NCBI GenBank assembly: GCA_903858685.1 | Contig: CAIOJR010000101.1 | Coordinates: 30,763 to 94,762 of the forward strand | Origin: an uncultured Caulobacterales bacterium | GTDB taxonomy: Bacteria > Pseudomonadota > Alphaproteobacteria > Caulobacterales > Caulobacteraceae | DNA: 64,000 bases | Reading direction: 5' to 3' | In this document: positions 20,152 through 29,428 of the stretch, in pieces | Numbering within the stretch: position 1 is the first letter of the stretch | Layout: each line of letters opens with the position of its first letter | Translations under genes and position numbers: made by a program | The notes under the pieces: generated by a model | Told to the model about the DNA's origin: nothing | The model's input: the letters and a program-made list of their open reading frames with translations, nothing else | The model's database searches: none

Positions 20152-21360
20152 TCAGGTCAGGGCCTCGCCCGCCGCGTCAAGGCCGAGTTCCGCCAGCACT
20201 TCTGCGGTGTGTTCGCCAATGCGGGGCGGGTCGCGGCGGATAGTGGCGGGCGTGCGCTCGAACCGCAGTCCGGGCTTCATCGCCTTGTAGGCGCCTTCGC
20301 TGTCCAGATGGCGTTCTTCAAAGAGGGTCTGGCTGAGTTGCGGATCGTTGAAGATGTCCATCGGCCGGTTGGCGCGCATGGCTGGCACGGAGTGCTCGCG
20401 GCACAGCGCCATCCATTCCTCATTGGTATAGGCGCCCGCCGCCTCCTCCATCATGGCGTAATATTCGGCGACGCGTTCCTTGCCCGATGCTTTTGAGGTG
20501 AAGCGCTCGCTCTCATAGGCGTCTGGCAGGCCGCCCAACTCCATGAATTTGGCCGATTGGACGGGCGTCGCCGGATAGATGCAGATATAGCCGTCCTTGG
20601 ACTTGTAGGGGCGGCGATAGGGGGTGAGCGAGGTGGTGAAGCCGAAATTGCCCGTGGGGGGTGTATAGGTCTGGTTGTACAGATGCTCGGCCATGATGAA
20701 GCCGGTGAAGGTTTCCAGCATGGGCACAGCGACATATTGCCCCTCTCCGGTATGTTCCTTGTGACGAAGGGCCGCCAGGGTCGCGATGGTTGCGAACAGG
20801 CCGCAGGTCTTGTCTGCGATGACTGAGGGCAGGGGACGGAAGGCGGCGGTCGGGTCGCCCAGTTGATCGAGCCCGCCGGAGCCGCTGGCCGACTGGATCA
20901 GGTCGTCAAACGCCTGAAGCCCTGCATAGGGACCGGCGGCGTCATAGCCCATGGCCTCGACATAGATGATGTCCGGCTTGATGGCGGCCACGTCGGCATA
21001 GGCGAAGCCCATCCGGGCCAGAGCCTGGGGCCGCATATTGTGAATGAAGATGTCGGCGGTCGCGATCAGCTTGCGAAGCGCGCGCTTGCCCGGCTCCGAC
21101 TTCAGGTCCAGGGCAACCGAGCGCTTGTTGCGATTAAAGGCGATGAAGGTGGGGCCCAATTCTTTGGAATTGGGGGGCTTTCCGTTGCGCCTCTGGCGGT
21201 CGCCAGAGGGCTCCTCGATCTTGATCACATCGGCGCCCAGATCGCCCAGGGTCTGGGTCGCATAGGGACCGAGCACGTACTGGGTCAGGTCGACGACGCG
21301 CACGCCGTTCAGCGCACCCTTGGGCAGGGCCTTGTTCGATGGATCGGTCGGGTTCGTCAT
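20152..21360 (-). CDS. CaiB/BaiF-family CoA-transferase
   Basis: 402-residue class III CoA-transferase, moving CoA between carboxylic acids. The start GVRVVDLTQYVLGPYATQTLGDLGADVIKIEEP is the family signature. NRNKRSVALDLK follows, and AFDDLIQSASG carries the Asp that forms the acyl-anhydride intermediate. It probably works as an interlocked dimer in the cytoplasm. No neighbour reveals the acid; it lies divergent from the RsmC-like gene. A link to the acyl-CoA dehydrogenase and Rieske genes nearby is possible but not shown. Confidence 0.9.
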   Translation of the reverse strand: MTNPTDPSNKALPKGALNGVRVVDLTQYVLGPYATQTLGDLGADVIKIEEPSGDRQRRNGKPPNSKELGPTFIAFNRNKRSVALDLKSEPGKRALRKLIATADIFIHNMRPQALARMGFAYADVAAIKPDIIYVEAMGYDAAGPYAGLQAFDDLIQSASGSGGLDQLGDPTAAFRPLPSVIADKTCGLFATIATLAALRHKEHTGEGQYVAVPMLETFTGFIMAEHLYNQTYTPPTGNFGFTTSLTPYRRPYKSKDGYICIYPATPVQSAKFMELGGLPDAYESERFTSKASGKERVAEYYAMMEEAAGAYTNEEWMALCREHSVPAMRANRPMDIFNDPQLSQTLFEERHLDSEGAYKAMKPGLRFERTPATIRRDPPRIGEHTAEVLAELGLDAAGEALT

Positions 21361-21544
21361 GCGTGTCTACTCCCAAAGGCTCGGCTCGGCCTGTTTGTCG
21401 GCCCGTTCATGCGCCCAATCAGACCCGTTTTCGGCGCACAAGAAAAGTCTGTGTTTGCAGTCTGCGCGGTCGGCGGCTCTGGACATGGGGCTGCGCCTGC
21501 CGCAATGCGTCTGTCTTGCGTCAGGTGACGGCGCGGAAGGATAG

Positions 21545-22465
21545 ATGGATTTGACCCAGAGCCCCGCCGCCTGCGTTTTTGGCGCCCCGCCGCACGGACT
21601 GCCCGTGGCCCGGATCGGGGCGGTGCAGGTCTCTCCGCTCACGCCCGGTTCGGTGGCGCTTGAGGATCTGGCGGCGGACAGTCTGGAAGATGCCGTGATC
21701 TGCGCCCCGCCGGGTACGGTGGAGCGTCGTTATGTGCTGGCCCTGACGCTCAGGGCTCTGAAGCCCGGCGCGTCGATGACGGTGATGGCGCCCAAGGACA
21801 AGGGCGGCTCAAGGCTTGGCAGGGAACTGGCCGATTTCGGCTGCGAAGTGGACGAAAACGGGCGCCGCCATCAGCGGATATGCGCGACGACGCGCCCTGC
21901 GACGCCGGTCGGGGTCGAGGCCGCGATCGAGGCGGGACGCCCAAGGATTGTCGAGCGGCTCGGCCTCTGGAGCCAACCGGGCCTGTTCAGTTGGGATCGA
22001 CCCGATCCCGGTACAGAGCTTCTTCTGTCCGTGCTGCCCGCCCTGTCCGGCAAGGGCGCCGATCTGGGCTGTGGCGTCGGCCTGATCGCACGCGCCCTCC
22101 TGGTCAATCTGGCCGTGACAGGACTTGATCTGGTGGATGTGGATCGGCGCGCCATAGCTGCTGCGGAACATAATGTGCTCGACGCCCGCGCCCGCTTTCA
22201 CTGGAGCGACGTCAGGGCGGCGCCGGACTTGTCCGGCCTCGATTTTGTCGTGATGAACCCCCCGTTCCATGATGGCGGCGCGGAGGACAAGGCCTTGGGG
22301 CAGGCCTTTATCCGACGCGGCCGCGACATGCTGCGCAAGGGCGGGGCGATGTGGCTGGTCGCCAATCGGCACTTGCCCTATGAGGCTGTCCTGAATGAAC
22401 AGTTCTCGGCCGTGACGCCGCGCGCCGACAAGGCGGGTTTCAAGGTCTATGAGGCGCGCCGATGA
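21545..22465 (+). CDS. rsmC: RsmC-like 16S rRNA (guanine-N2) methyltransferase
   Basis: 306-residue class I methyltransferase with a degenerate N-terminal half and a C-terminal catalytic half, as in RsmC. The SAM site is GADLGCGVGLIARAL, followed by acidic LVDVDRRAIAAAEHN, and the base-flipping catalytic motif VVMNPPFHDGG is intact. Expected to methylate a guanine of 16S rRNA (G1207 in E. coli). Its last four bases overlap the start of the pseudouridine synthase, which also targets 16S rRNA. RsmD- or RlmG-like specificity cannot be excluded. Confidence 0.8.
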   Translation: MDLTQSPAACVFGAPPHGLPVARIGAVQVSPLTPGSVALEDLAADSLEDAVICAPPGTVERRYVLALTLRALKPGASMTVMAPKDKGGSRLGRELADFGCEVDENGRRHQRICATTRPATPVGVEAAIEAGRPRIVERLGLWSQPGLFSWDRPDPGTELLLSVLPALSGKGADLGCGVGLIARALLVNLAVTGLDLVDVDRRAIAAAEHNVLDARARFHWSDVRAAPDLSGLDFVVMNPPFHDGGAEDKALGQAFIRRGRDMLRKGGAMWLVANRHLPYEAVLNEQFSAVTPRADKAGFKVYEARR

Positions 22466-23214
22466 GCGTGGCCACGCGTCTTGACCGGCTTCTGGCCAAT
22501 ATGGGCTATGGATCTCGGCGTGAGATGCAGCAGCTGGTCAAGCAGGGCGGCGTGACGCTGGACGGGGCGCCCGTCAAGGTCGCCGACATGAAGGTCGATG
22601 TCGGACTGGACCTGTCCGACCGGTTAAAGATCCGCGGCGCACGCCTCGATCCGCCGCCGGGTCTGGTGCTGATGATGCACAAGCCTGTGGGCGTGACCTG
22701 TTCGCACAAGGATGCAGGCGTGCTGGTCTATTCCCTGCTGCCCAACCGCTGGCGCGCGCGGGAGCCGGCGATTTCCACCGTCGGGCGGCTCGACAAGGAG
22801 ACCTCGGGCCTTTTGCTGCTGACCGATGACGGGGACCTTCTGCACCGGATCATCTCGCCCCGCAAACAGGTGGCCAAACGTTACCTGGCCAGGCTCGCCC
22901 GTCCGCTTGACGGCGGCGAGGCGGCCCTGTTTGCCGCGGGCGGGCTGATACTGGAGGGCGACGACAAGCCGGTCGCGCCTGCGCTGCTGGAACCCATTTC
23001 GCCCAATCAGGCCTATCTGACGGTGACGGAGGGGCGGTATCATCAGGTTCGGCGCATGTTCGCCGCCGTCGGCAATCACGTGGAGGCGCTTCATCGCGAC
23101 CGGATAGGCGCGCTGGAATTGCCAACCGATCTGGAACCGGGGCGCTACCGCCTGATGACCCCGGACGAGATCAATGCGATCTTCGCCCCCGGCGCCAGTG
23201 AGAGCGCCGCCTGA
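22462..23214 (+). CDS. rsuA: RsuA-type 16S rRNA pseudouridine synthase
   Basis: 250 residues. The N-terminal S4 RNA-binding domain is RLDRLLANMGYGSRREMQQLVKQGGVTLDG. The catalytic domain has GRLDKETSGLLLLTDDG with the nucleophilic Asp, KRYLARL, and the C-terminal EGRYHQVRRMFAAVGNHVEALHR signature. Matches RsuA/RluB/E/F; RsuA (U516 of 16S rRNA) is favoured by overall pattern and by coupling to the rsmC-like gene through an ATGA overlap. The exact uridine is inferred. Confidence 0.85.
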   Translation: MSVATRLDRLLANMGYGSRREMQQLVKQGGVTLDGAPVKVADMKVDVGLDLSDRLKIRGARLDPPPGLVLMMHKPVGVTCSHKDAGVLVYSLLPNRWRAREPAISTVGRLDKETSGLLLLTDDGDLLHRIISPRKQVAKRYLARLARPLDGGEAALFAAGGLILEGDDKPVAPALLEPISPNQAYLTVTEGRYHQVRRMFAAVGNHVEALHRDRIGALELPTDLEPGRYRLMTPDEINAIFAPGASESAA

Positions 23215-23237
23215 ACTGACTCTGGAGTTTTCCGCCG

Positions 23238-24386
23238 ATGAACGCCGCCGCGCCGCCGACCGCTAAGGACCCGGACGAATATCTGGGCCTGCCCGGCTGG
23301 GTCTATTCCAATGCGGCCTTCTATGAGCAGGAACAGCGAAAGGTGCTGGCGCCGTCCTGGCAGGTGGTCTGCCACCTGAACGACATCCCCAAGGCGGGCG
23401 ACTATCACACCTTTGATTTCATTGGCGAAAGCATCATCGTCGTGCGGGGGCAAGATGGCCATCCGCGCGCTTTCAATAATGTTTGCCTGCACCGCGCCGC
23501 GCGTCTTCTGGACGGGCCCAGCGGGCATTGCGGGCGCGTGGTCTGCCCCTACCACGCCTGGACCTATGACCTGCAAGGCCAGTTGATCGGCGTGCCCTTT
23601 CGCGACACCTATCCCGATCTGCGCATCACTGAGCGCAAACTTCCGCCGGTTGATCTGGAAGTCTTCATGGGCTTCATCTTTGTGCGGCTGGAGGGCGGCG
23701 GGCCGAGCGTGGCTGAGATGATGTCGCCCTATGCAGCCGAAATGGCGCCTTACCGTTTCGAGGACTTGCAGCCCTTTGGCCGCGTGACGCTTCGCCCCCG
23801 TAATGTGAACTGGAAGAATATTGGCGACAACTATTCTGATGGTTTGCACATCAATGTGGCCCATCCCGGCCTGACCCGTCTGTTCGGCAAGGGCTATGGG
23901 GTGGAGGCCTCGTCCTGGGCGGACAAGATGTGGGGTCAGCTTCTCGACGAGCCTTCGGACAACATTTCGGAGCGGGCCTATCAGGCGATCCTGCCCGATG
24001 TCGATTATCTGCCGTCGGAGCGCAAACGGCTGTGGACCTATTTCAAGCTCTGGCCAAATGTCGCCTTCGATATCTATCCCGATCAGATCGACTTCATGCA
24101 GTGGATCCCGGTCTCTCCGACTGAAACCTTAATCCGCGAGATCGCTTATGCCGTGCCGGACCAGCGGCGCGAGATGAAGGCGGCGCGCTATCTCAACTGG
24201 CGCATCAATCGTCAGGTCAACGCCGAAGACACGATCCTTGTGCAGCGGGTCCAGGAGGGCATGGCCTCGCGTCGGTTCGAGCCCGGTCCGCTGAGCGAGC
24301 AGGAGGTCAGCCTGCGCAGCTTTGGCCGCCGCCTGCGCAGTCTGATCCCCGAGGCGCGAAACCGCCAGCCGCCGCCGGGCTGGTGA
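23238..24386 (+). CDS. Rieske aromatic-ring-hydroxylating oxygenase, alpha subunit
   Basis: 382 residues. The Rieske [2Fe-2S] site is complete: VCLHRAAR (Cys83, His85) and CPYHAWTYD (Cys103, His106). The mononuclear iron site shows SDGLHINVAHP, with Asp201 as the likely bridge and His204 and His209 as ligands. Such enzymes add oxygen to or demethylate an aromatic or quaternary-amine substrate. No ferredoxin, reductase or beta subunit gene is adjacent, so electron donors must be elsewhere. Next on the strand are an acyl-CoA dehydrogenase and an MFS transporter. It is not a clear VanA match; substrate unknown. Confidence 0.85.
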   Translation: MNAAAPPTAKDPDEYLGLPGWVYSNAAFYEQEQRKVLAPSWQVVCHLNDIPKAGDYHTFDFIGESIIVVRGQDGHPRAFNNVCLHRAARLLDGPSGHCGRVVCPYHAWTYDLQGQLIGVPFRDTYPDLRITERKLPPVDLEVFMGFIFVRLEGGGPSVAEMMSPYAAEMAPYRFEDLQPFGRVTLRPRNVNWKNIGDNYSDGLHINVAHPGLTRLFGKGYGVEASSWADKMWGQLLDEPSDNISERAYQAILPDVDYLPSERKRLWTYFKLWPNVAFDIYPDQIDFMQWIPVSPTETLIREIAYAVPDQRREMKAARYLNWRINRQVNAEDTILVQRVQEGMASRRFEPGPLSEQEVSLRSFGRRLRSLIPEARNRQPPPGW

Positions 24387-24522
24387 CCAACGGATCAATG
24401 TAAAGGAATGCAGCGGCCCAACTTGCCAAGGGGCGAGGGTGAGCTAAGCTGGCGTCAAGAACAGGGCTGTTGAGGCGCCATGATGCGCGGGCACAGGCCC
24501 GAAATCGCCATAGGGGAACATT

Positions 24523-25734
24523 ATGGATCTGAGTTTCAAGCCTGAACACGCCGCCTTCCGCCTCGAAGTGCGGGCCTGGATTGAAGCCCATTTCCCTCAG
24601 GCGATCCGCGACAAGCAGGCCACGGGCGAGCACCTGAACAAGGAAGAGATCCTGTCCTGGCACAAGATTCTTCACCAGCATGGTCGCCTGACCCCGTCCT
24701 GGCCCAAGGAATGGGGCGGCAATGACTGGGATGCCGTGCAGCGCTATATCTGGTCTGAAGAACTGGCGCGCGCCAATACCAGCCAACCCTCGTTCGGTCT
24801 CGGCATGATCGGGCCGGTGCTCTACACGTTTGGCACGCCGGAGCAGAAGGAAAACCTGCTGAAGCCGACCCTCGCGGGCGATATCTGGTGGTGCCAGGGC
24901 TATTCGGAGCCGGGCGCCGGGTCTGATCTGGCGGGACTTTCGACTCGCGCGGAACGCTTCACCGGCGATGATGGCAAGGACTATTACCGGGTCAACGGCC
25001 AGAAGACCTGGACCACCCAGGGTCACTTCGCCGACTGGGGCTTTTTCCTTGTTCGCACCAATCCCGACGCCAAGAAGCAGGAAGGCATCAGCTTCCTGCT
25101 GATCGACATGAAGTCGCCGGGCATCACGGTCCGCCCGATCATCACCATCGATGGCGGTCACGAGGTCAATGACACCTTCCTGGATAATGTGATCGTGCCG
25201 GTCGAGAACCGGATCGGCGAGGAGAACAAGGGCTGGACGGTCGCCAAATATCTGCTGGGCCATGAGCGCACGGGGATAGCCGGGGTCGCGCGCTCAAAGC
25301 GCGGAATTGAGCGTCTGCGCGAAGTCGCCGCCAAGGCGCCTGCCGATAATGGCGCGCCCCTGATCCGGGACCCCGATTTCCGTCGCAAGATCGCGGAACT
25401 GGAGATCGACCTCAGCGCGCTCGAATATACCGAACTGCGCACCCTGGCCGCCGAAAGCAGCGGTCGCGGACCAGGGCCGGAAGCCTCCATGCTCAAGGTC
25501 AAGGGCACCGAAATCGGGCAGCGCCTGACCGAACTGACTCTGGAAGCGGCGGGCAATCAGGCGCAGCCCTATTTCCGCGGATTCCCGCAGGACGGGGGCA
25601 ATGCCGAGCCGATCGCCCCGGACTTCGCCTTCAAGTCGGCGCCCGTCTATTTCAACATGCGCAAAACCTCCATTTTTGGCGGCTCCAACGAGATCCAGCG
25701 CAACATCATGGCCAAGGCCGTTCTGGGTCTGTGA
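24523..25734 (+). CDS. Acyl-CoA dehydrogenase
   Basis: 403-residue flavoprotein expected to oxidise an acyl-CoA to the enoyl-CoA and pass electrons to ETF. Visible features: the FAD/substrate segment CQGYSEPGAGSDLAGLSTRAE, VNGQKTWTTQGHFADWGFFLVRT, and the C-terminal FGGSNEIQRNIMAKAVLG, typical of the family. A good AGGGGAA site precedes ATG 24523. The family base position is not the classical C-terminal Glu of medium-chain enzymes, so the substrate may be branched or aromatic. It overlaps the start of the MFS gene by four bases. Confidence 0.9.
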   Translation: MDLSFKPEHAAFRLEVRAWIEAHFPQAIRDKQATGEHLNKEEILSWHKILHQHGRLTPSWPKEWGGNDWDAVQRYIWSEELARANTSQPSFGLGMIGPVLYTFGTPEQKENLLKPTLAGDIWWCQGYSEPGAGSDLAGLSTRAERFTGDDGKDYYRVNGQKTWTTQGHFADWGFFLVRTNPDAKKQEGISFLLIDMKSPGITVRPIITIDGGHEVNDTFLDNVIVPVENRIGEENKGWTVAKYLLGHERTGIAGVARSKRGIERLREVAAKAPADNGAPLIRDPDFRRKIAELEIDLSALEYTELRTLAAESSGRGPGPEASMLKVKGTEIGQRLTELTLEAAGNQAQPYFRGFPQDGGNAEPIAPDFAFKSAPVYFNMRKTSIFGGSNEIQRNIMAKAVLGL

Positions 25735-27119
25735 GCGCTGTCCATTCGGAGGATGCGACGCCATATGGCGGCATAGGTGCGCGGCTGGACGCCTTGCCGG
25801 CGGATTGGCGCGTCTGGCGGCTGATTGTTCTGGTCTCGCTCGGCGGATGCTTCGAGTTCTATGACCTGATGATGACGGCCTATATCTCGCCGGGACTTGT
25901 CCATGCGGGGCTGTTCCGCGAAGGCGCCGCAGGGCTGTTTGGCCAGAGCGATCAGGCCATGTTCGCCGCCGCAACCTTTATGGGCCTGTTCATCGGAACA
26001 GTGGCCTTTTCGCGTGTCGCAGACCGGTTCGGGCGGCGTGCGATCTTCACCGCTTCGCTGATCTGGTACGCTGTGGCGACGCTGGCTATGTCCGCTTCCC
26101 AGAGCGACGCGCAGATCATTCTCTGGCGGCTGATTTCCGGCGTCGGGATCGGTGTTGAGCTTGTGACCATAGACGCCTATGTGTCCGAAATCGCGCCCGC
26201 AAGGCTTCGGGGCCGCGCGTTCGCCCTCAACCAGTCGATCCAGTTCGTCGCTGTGCCGGTGGTGGCGTTCGCCTGCTGGCGGTTGTTGCCCTTAAGCCCT
26301 TTGGGCGTCGCGGGCTGGCGGTGGGTGATGCTGCTGGGCGCAAGCGGGGCGGTGCTCGTCTGGTTCATTCGGGCGGGTCTGCCAGAATCGCCGCGCTGGC
26401 TGGAGCGTAACGGCCGCCTTGCCGAGGCGGACCTCATTCTGCGCCGACTGGAAGGGCGAAGCGCGTCGCCGCCGATGGCCGAACCGACGCCGACGCCTGC
26501 GCCGCATCCGGTCGGTCGGCTGGCTGAGGCGTTCAGCCCAGCCTATCGCCGTCGCACGGTCATGCTCGTCCTGTTCAACATCTTTCAGGCCATCGGCTTC
26601 TATGGTTTTGGCAACTGGGCGCCGTCCCTGATTGCGGCGCGCGGTCATTCTGTGACGCACAGCCTGGGCTATTCTTTCGCCATAGCCGTCGCCTATCCGG
26701 TCGGGCCGCTCATCTGTTCGTTTTTTGCGGATCGATTTGAGCGCAAGACCCAGATCATCGCCGCCGCCTTGACCACCGCCGTTCTGGGCCTGACCTTTGC
26801 CAGCCAGAGTGCGCCTCTTGCGCTGATCGCGCTTGGGATTGGCGTGACCTTTTCCAACAACCTTATGTCCTACGCCTATCACGCCTATCAGGCGGAACTT
26901 TATCCCACGCGATTTCGAGCCTCGGCTGTGGGCTTTGTCTATGCGTGGAGCCGGCTGTCCACCGTGGCGTCCAGCTTCATCATCGCCGGGCTTTTGAAAG
27001 GTTTTGGCGCGCCCGGCGTGTTCACCTTCATCGCGCTCGCCATGGGGGTGGTGGTGGCGTCGGTCGGGCTGCTCGGGCCCAAGACCTCGAAACTTGGTCT
27101 GGAAAATCTCTCGACCTGA
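25731..27119 (+). CDS. MFS transporter (metabolite:H+ symporter type)
   Basis: 462 residues with 12 predicted helices, starting at GTG 25731 inside the acyl-CoA dehydrogenase stop (GTGA overlap), so translationally coupled. The first helix GGCFEFYDLMMTAYISPGLV and the loop RVADRFGRRAIF, followed by ISGVGIGVELVTIDAYVSEIAPARLRGRAFAL, match sugar-porter/MHS-type importers with the E-x-x-P-x-x-x-R-G motif. It probably imports the compound degraded through the neighbouring dehydrogenase. Substrate not known. Confidence 0.87.
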   Translation: MSAVHSEDATPYGGIGARLDALPADWRVWRLIVLVSLGGCFEFYDLMMTAYISPGLVHAGLFREGAAGLFGQSDQAMFAAATFMGLFIGTVAFSRVADRFGRRAIFTASLIWYAVATLAMSASQSDAQIILWRLISGVGIGVELVTIDAYVSEIAPARLRGRAFALNQSIQFVAVPVVAFACWRLLPLSPLGVAGWRWVMLLGASGAVLVWFIRAGLPESPRWLERNGRLAEADLILRRLEGRSASPPMAEPTPTPAPHPVGRLAEAFSPAYRRRTVMLVLFNIFQAIGFYGFGNWAPSLIAARGHSVTHSLGYSFAIAVAYPVGPLICSFFADRFERKTQIIAAALTTAVLGLTFASQSAPLALIALGIGVTFSNNLMSYAYHAYQAELYPTRFRASAVGFVYAWSRLSTVASSFIIAGLLKGFGAPGVFTFIALAMGVVVASVGLLGPKTSKLGLENLST

Positions 27120-27128
27120 CGTCAAGCC

Positions 27129-28232
27129 CTATTTGACAAAGGACAGGCCGTCTTCAAAGTCGAGGAACATGTCCATCAATTCGTCCGGCGTGACGATCCG
27201 CTTCTCGCCGTGCGGGAAGCGATAGCGCCAGAAGCTGATAATGTGCTGCATGGACCCCAACTGCTCGCCCAGATCATAGAACATGGCGGGCGCATTGAGC
27301 AGGAAGTTGCGGAACTCCATCGGCTGGTTCTTTTGCGTCAGGCCGATATAGGCGCTGTCATAGATGGCGATCATCCGGCGCACATTTTCTGATGTGCTCA
27401 TCAGGGCGCGCTGGATCTTTTTCCGGGCTTCAGGAATGTAGGCGGAGGCTTCAGCATTGCGCGGACCGCGGGGATGGGTGTCGTCGATCTCGCCCATGAC
27501 TTCGGCCATGGGCTTGAGCAGGTCGCCCAGCACCCATTTGTAGTACAGAAAGCCGCGCCAGGAGAACATGCCGTCGCTATATTCCTGCTCGGTCAGCTTC
27601 AGCGTGTCTTTGAGCGGTTCAAAGCCGGCGTCCGGCGAGTTGGACAGCAGTTTTTCCACCATGCGCGAGGCATAGGCCACAGACCCCGCGCCGGATCCGG
27701 CGGACAGGGTGACCAGCGCCATGACTTCCTGCCGTACGAAATCGAACATGCGTTGCAGATCGCCTTCCGAGATCGCAAAATAGGGGCGTGCGGGCTCGAT
27801 GTCGCTGCGCTTCAGATATTCGCGCAGCAGGAAGGGGTCCAGGGTTGGCAGACTGGTGATCAGGTCGATGACCATGCGGTCCCGGGTGCCTGCCTTAAGG
27901 TCATCGCCAAAGTTGTCTTTCAGCAGTTTTTCGTAGTCATTCTGCCCGACGAAGAAGGACTGGGCGCCGAAGCGCAGATCCGACCCATCTATCGGGATGA
28001 GAACCTTGGTGACGATGGCCGGCGGCGCTTTGAAATTGAAATGCTCATGAGCCCGCAGCCGATGCTTCAGAATCAGACAGCGATCGAGCGTTTTGTTCTT
28101 GAAAAACGGAGCTTTGCGGATTTCGGGGTCGTCGGGGAACTTGCGGTGCGTCTGCAGCAGGTTCAGCACCCGCGAGGTGGAGGCCGACTCCTGTAGCGCA
28201 GTGAGACGTCTGATTGTTCTGTCAATTGCCAT
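27129..28232 (-). CDS. Uncharacterised protein, 367 residues
   Basis: I do not recognise this protein. It is an evenly composed soluble chain with no signal peptide or membrane segment. Fairly hydrophilic helices dominate, and aromatic clusters such as SDGMFSWRGFLYYKWVLGDL and IISFWRYRFPHGEKR stand out. A short Gly/Ser run, LSAGSGAGSVAY, sits near the middle. There is no Walker, Rossmann or zinc motif. It reads as a real gene from its length, codon use and position between a convergent MFS gene (9 bases away) and the LysR control region. No clear Shine-Dalgarno precedes ATG 28232. Expression with the lig genes is possible but unproven. Confidence 0.75.
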   Translation of the reverse strand: MAIDRTIRRLTALQESASTSRVLNLLQTHRKFPDDPEIRKAPFFKNKTLDRCLILKHRLRAHEHFNFKAPPAIVTKVLIPIDGSDLRFGAQSFFVGQNDYEKLLKDNFGDDLKAGTRDRMVIDLITSLPTLDPFLLREYLKRSDIEPARPYFAISEGDLQRMFDFVRQEVMALVTLSAGSGAGSVAYASRMVEKLLSNSPDAGFEPLKDTLKLTEQEYSDGMFSWRGFLYYKWVLGDLLKPMAEVMGEIDDTHPRGPRNAEASAYIPEARKKIQRALMSTSENVRRMIAIYDSAYIGLTQKNQPMEFRNFLLNAPAMFYDLGEQLGSMQHIISFWRYRFPHGEKRIVTPDELMDMFLDFEDGLSFVK

Positions 28233-28344
28233 TTGAGGGGTAGGCTCACTTCACACGCGCAATATGAATCCTGTTTAGGCGCCAAACATTAAGAAGATTG
28301 ATCTCAGCTCAAAAAGGGCGGTCTTGCTGACGAGAATTCGCCGT

Positions 28345-28383
28345 ATCCACGCGCTTTTCGCTGTCCGGTTGCGCAGCGTGGAT
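28345..28383. promoter_or_regulatory. Inverted repeat upstream of the LysR gene
   Basis: ATCCACGC (28345-28352) and GCGTGGAT (28376-28383) are exact reverse complements 23 bases apart, in the region between the divergent 367-residue protein gene and the LysR regulator. Candidate regulatory site for either gene; the factor is unknown. Confidence 0.35.
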
Positions 28384-28448
28384 CAGGCGGTTACGGATGA
28401 TGACTTGAGCGGGCGTTCAATGGCGTCGCCACCGGATAGGCCTTTTTG

Positions 28449-29402
28449 ATGCGTCGATCCCTCGACCGGCTGTTGAAATTTCGCCAGCTGCGCATGGTGG
28501 AGGCGCTTGTCCGTCACCAGACCCTGACACGCGCCGCCTCTGAACTTGGCCTGACGCAGCCCGCCCTGACCAAGGCGGTGCGCGAGCTTGAAGAGGTGAT
28601 CGGCGAGCCCCTGTTCGAGCGCCACGCCCGTGGCGTGCGTCCCACCGCCGCAGGCCAGGGTCTGGCTCAATTCGCCCGCGCGAGCCTTGCCGACCTTCGC
28701 AGGCTGGAAGAGTCTCTGGACCTGCGCGGCGAGGCGCAGCAGGCCAGCGTCGTGGCGGGCGCCCTGCCTGTGGCCGCAGTCGGCCTCTTGCCTGCGGTGA
28801 TGCGACGCGTGCGCACTGATCAGGCCGGACTGCGCATTCGCCTTGTGGAGGCGCGGACTGAAGCCCTGCTTGGCCAGTTGGAGGCGGGCGAGGTGGATTT
28901 GGTGGTCGGGCGCCTCTATGCCCCGCCAACGCCGGACGGGTTGGAGCGCGAAGCGCTCTATGCCGAGCCGATCAGCATCATGGCCCGCTCCGGCCATCCG
29001 CTTCACCGCCTGCGCCGCCCCACGGCGCGCGATGTGGCGGCCTATGATCTGGTCCTGCCGGAGTTCAGCCAGCGAATCGCCCACGATATCGAGCACTTTA
29101 TGGCCAGTATCGAGCTGGCGGCGTCGCCTGGCTCGATCCGCTCCACCTCGCGCGGCTTTATTCGGGAGATGGTTCTGGGCTCGGACATGGTGACCGTCAT
29201 GCCGCGCATGGTGATGGGCGGCGATCTGCTGCGCGGTCAGGTCCGGCTGGTGCCCCTGTCGGCGCCCCTGATGGCGCGCCCGGCCGGGGTCATCACCAAC
29301 CCCCGGCGCGGCGTGTCGCCCGGCGCCCGCTTGCTGATCGGACTGATCCGCCAAACCATAGCCCAACTGGCTATGTCCGGAGATGTAGACATAACCAGAT
29401 AG
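28449..29402 (+). CDS. ligR: LysR-family regulator, probable LigR
   Basis: 317-residue LysR-type activator. The winged helix-turn-helix is LRMVEALVRHQTLTRAASELGLTQPALTKAVRELEEVIGEPLFERHARGVRPTAAG in outline. The C-terminal domain has the GALPVAAVGLLP ligand-pocket start of the GbpR subgroup. It stands directly before ligC on the same strand. In Sphingobium a LysR protein (LigR) activates the protocatechuate 4,5-cleavage genes in response to protocatechuate or gallate, so the same role is likely. I chose ATG 28449 over the in-frame TTG three bases upstream. Confidence 0.82.
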   Translation: MRRSLDRLLKFRQLRMVEALVRHQTLTRAASELGLTQPALTKAVRELEEVIGEPLFERHARGVRPTAAGQGLAQFARASLADLRRLEESLDLRGEAQQASVVAGALPVAAVGLLPAVMRRVRTDQAGLRIRLVEARTEALLGQLEAGEVDLVVGRLYAPPTPDGLEREALYAEPISIMARSGHPLHRLRRPTARDVAAYDLVLPEFSQRIAHDIEHFMASIELAASPGSIRSTSRGFIREMVLGSDMVTVMPRMVMGGDLLRGQVRLVPLSAPLMARPAGVITNPRRGVSPGARLLIGLIRQTIAQLAMSGDVDITR

Positions 29403-29428
29403 AATGGCCCTCGCCGCAATTGCAATGA

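Noticed and set aside
23238-24386. Vanillate O-demethylase oxygenase (VanA) for the Rieske protein
   Set aside because: Lacks the N-terminal pattern I associate with VanA and has no VanB reductase next to it.
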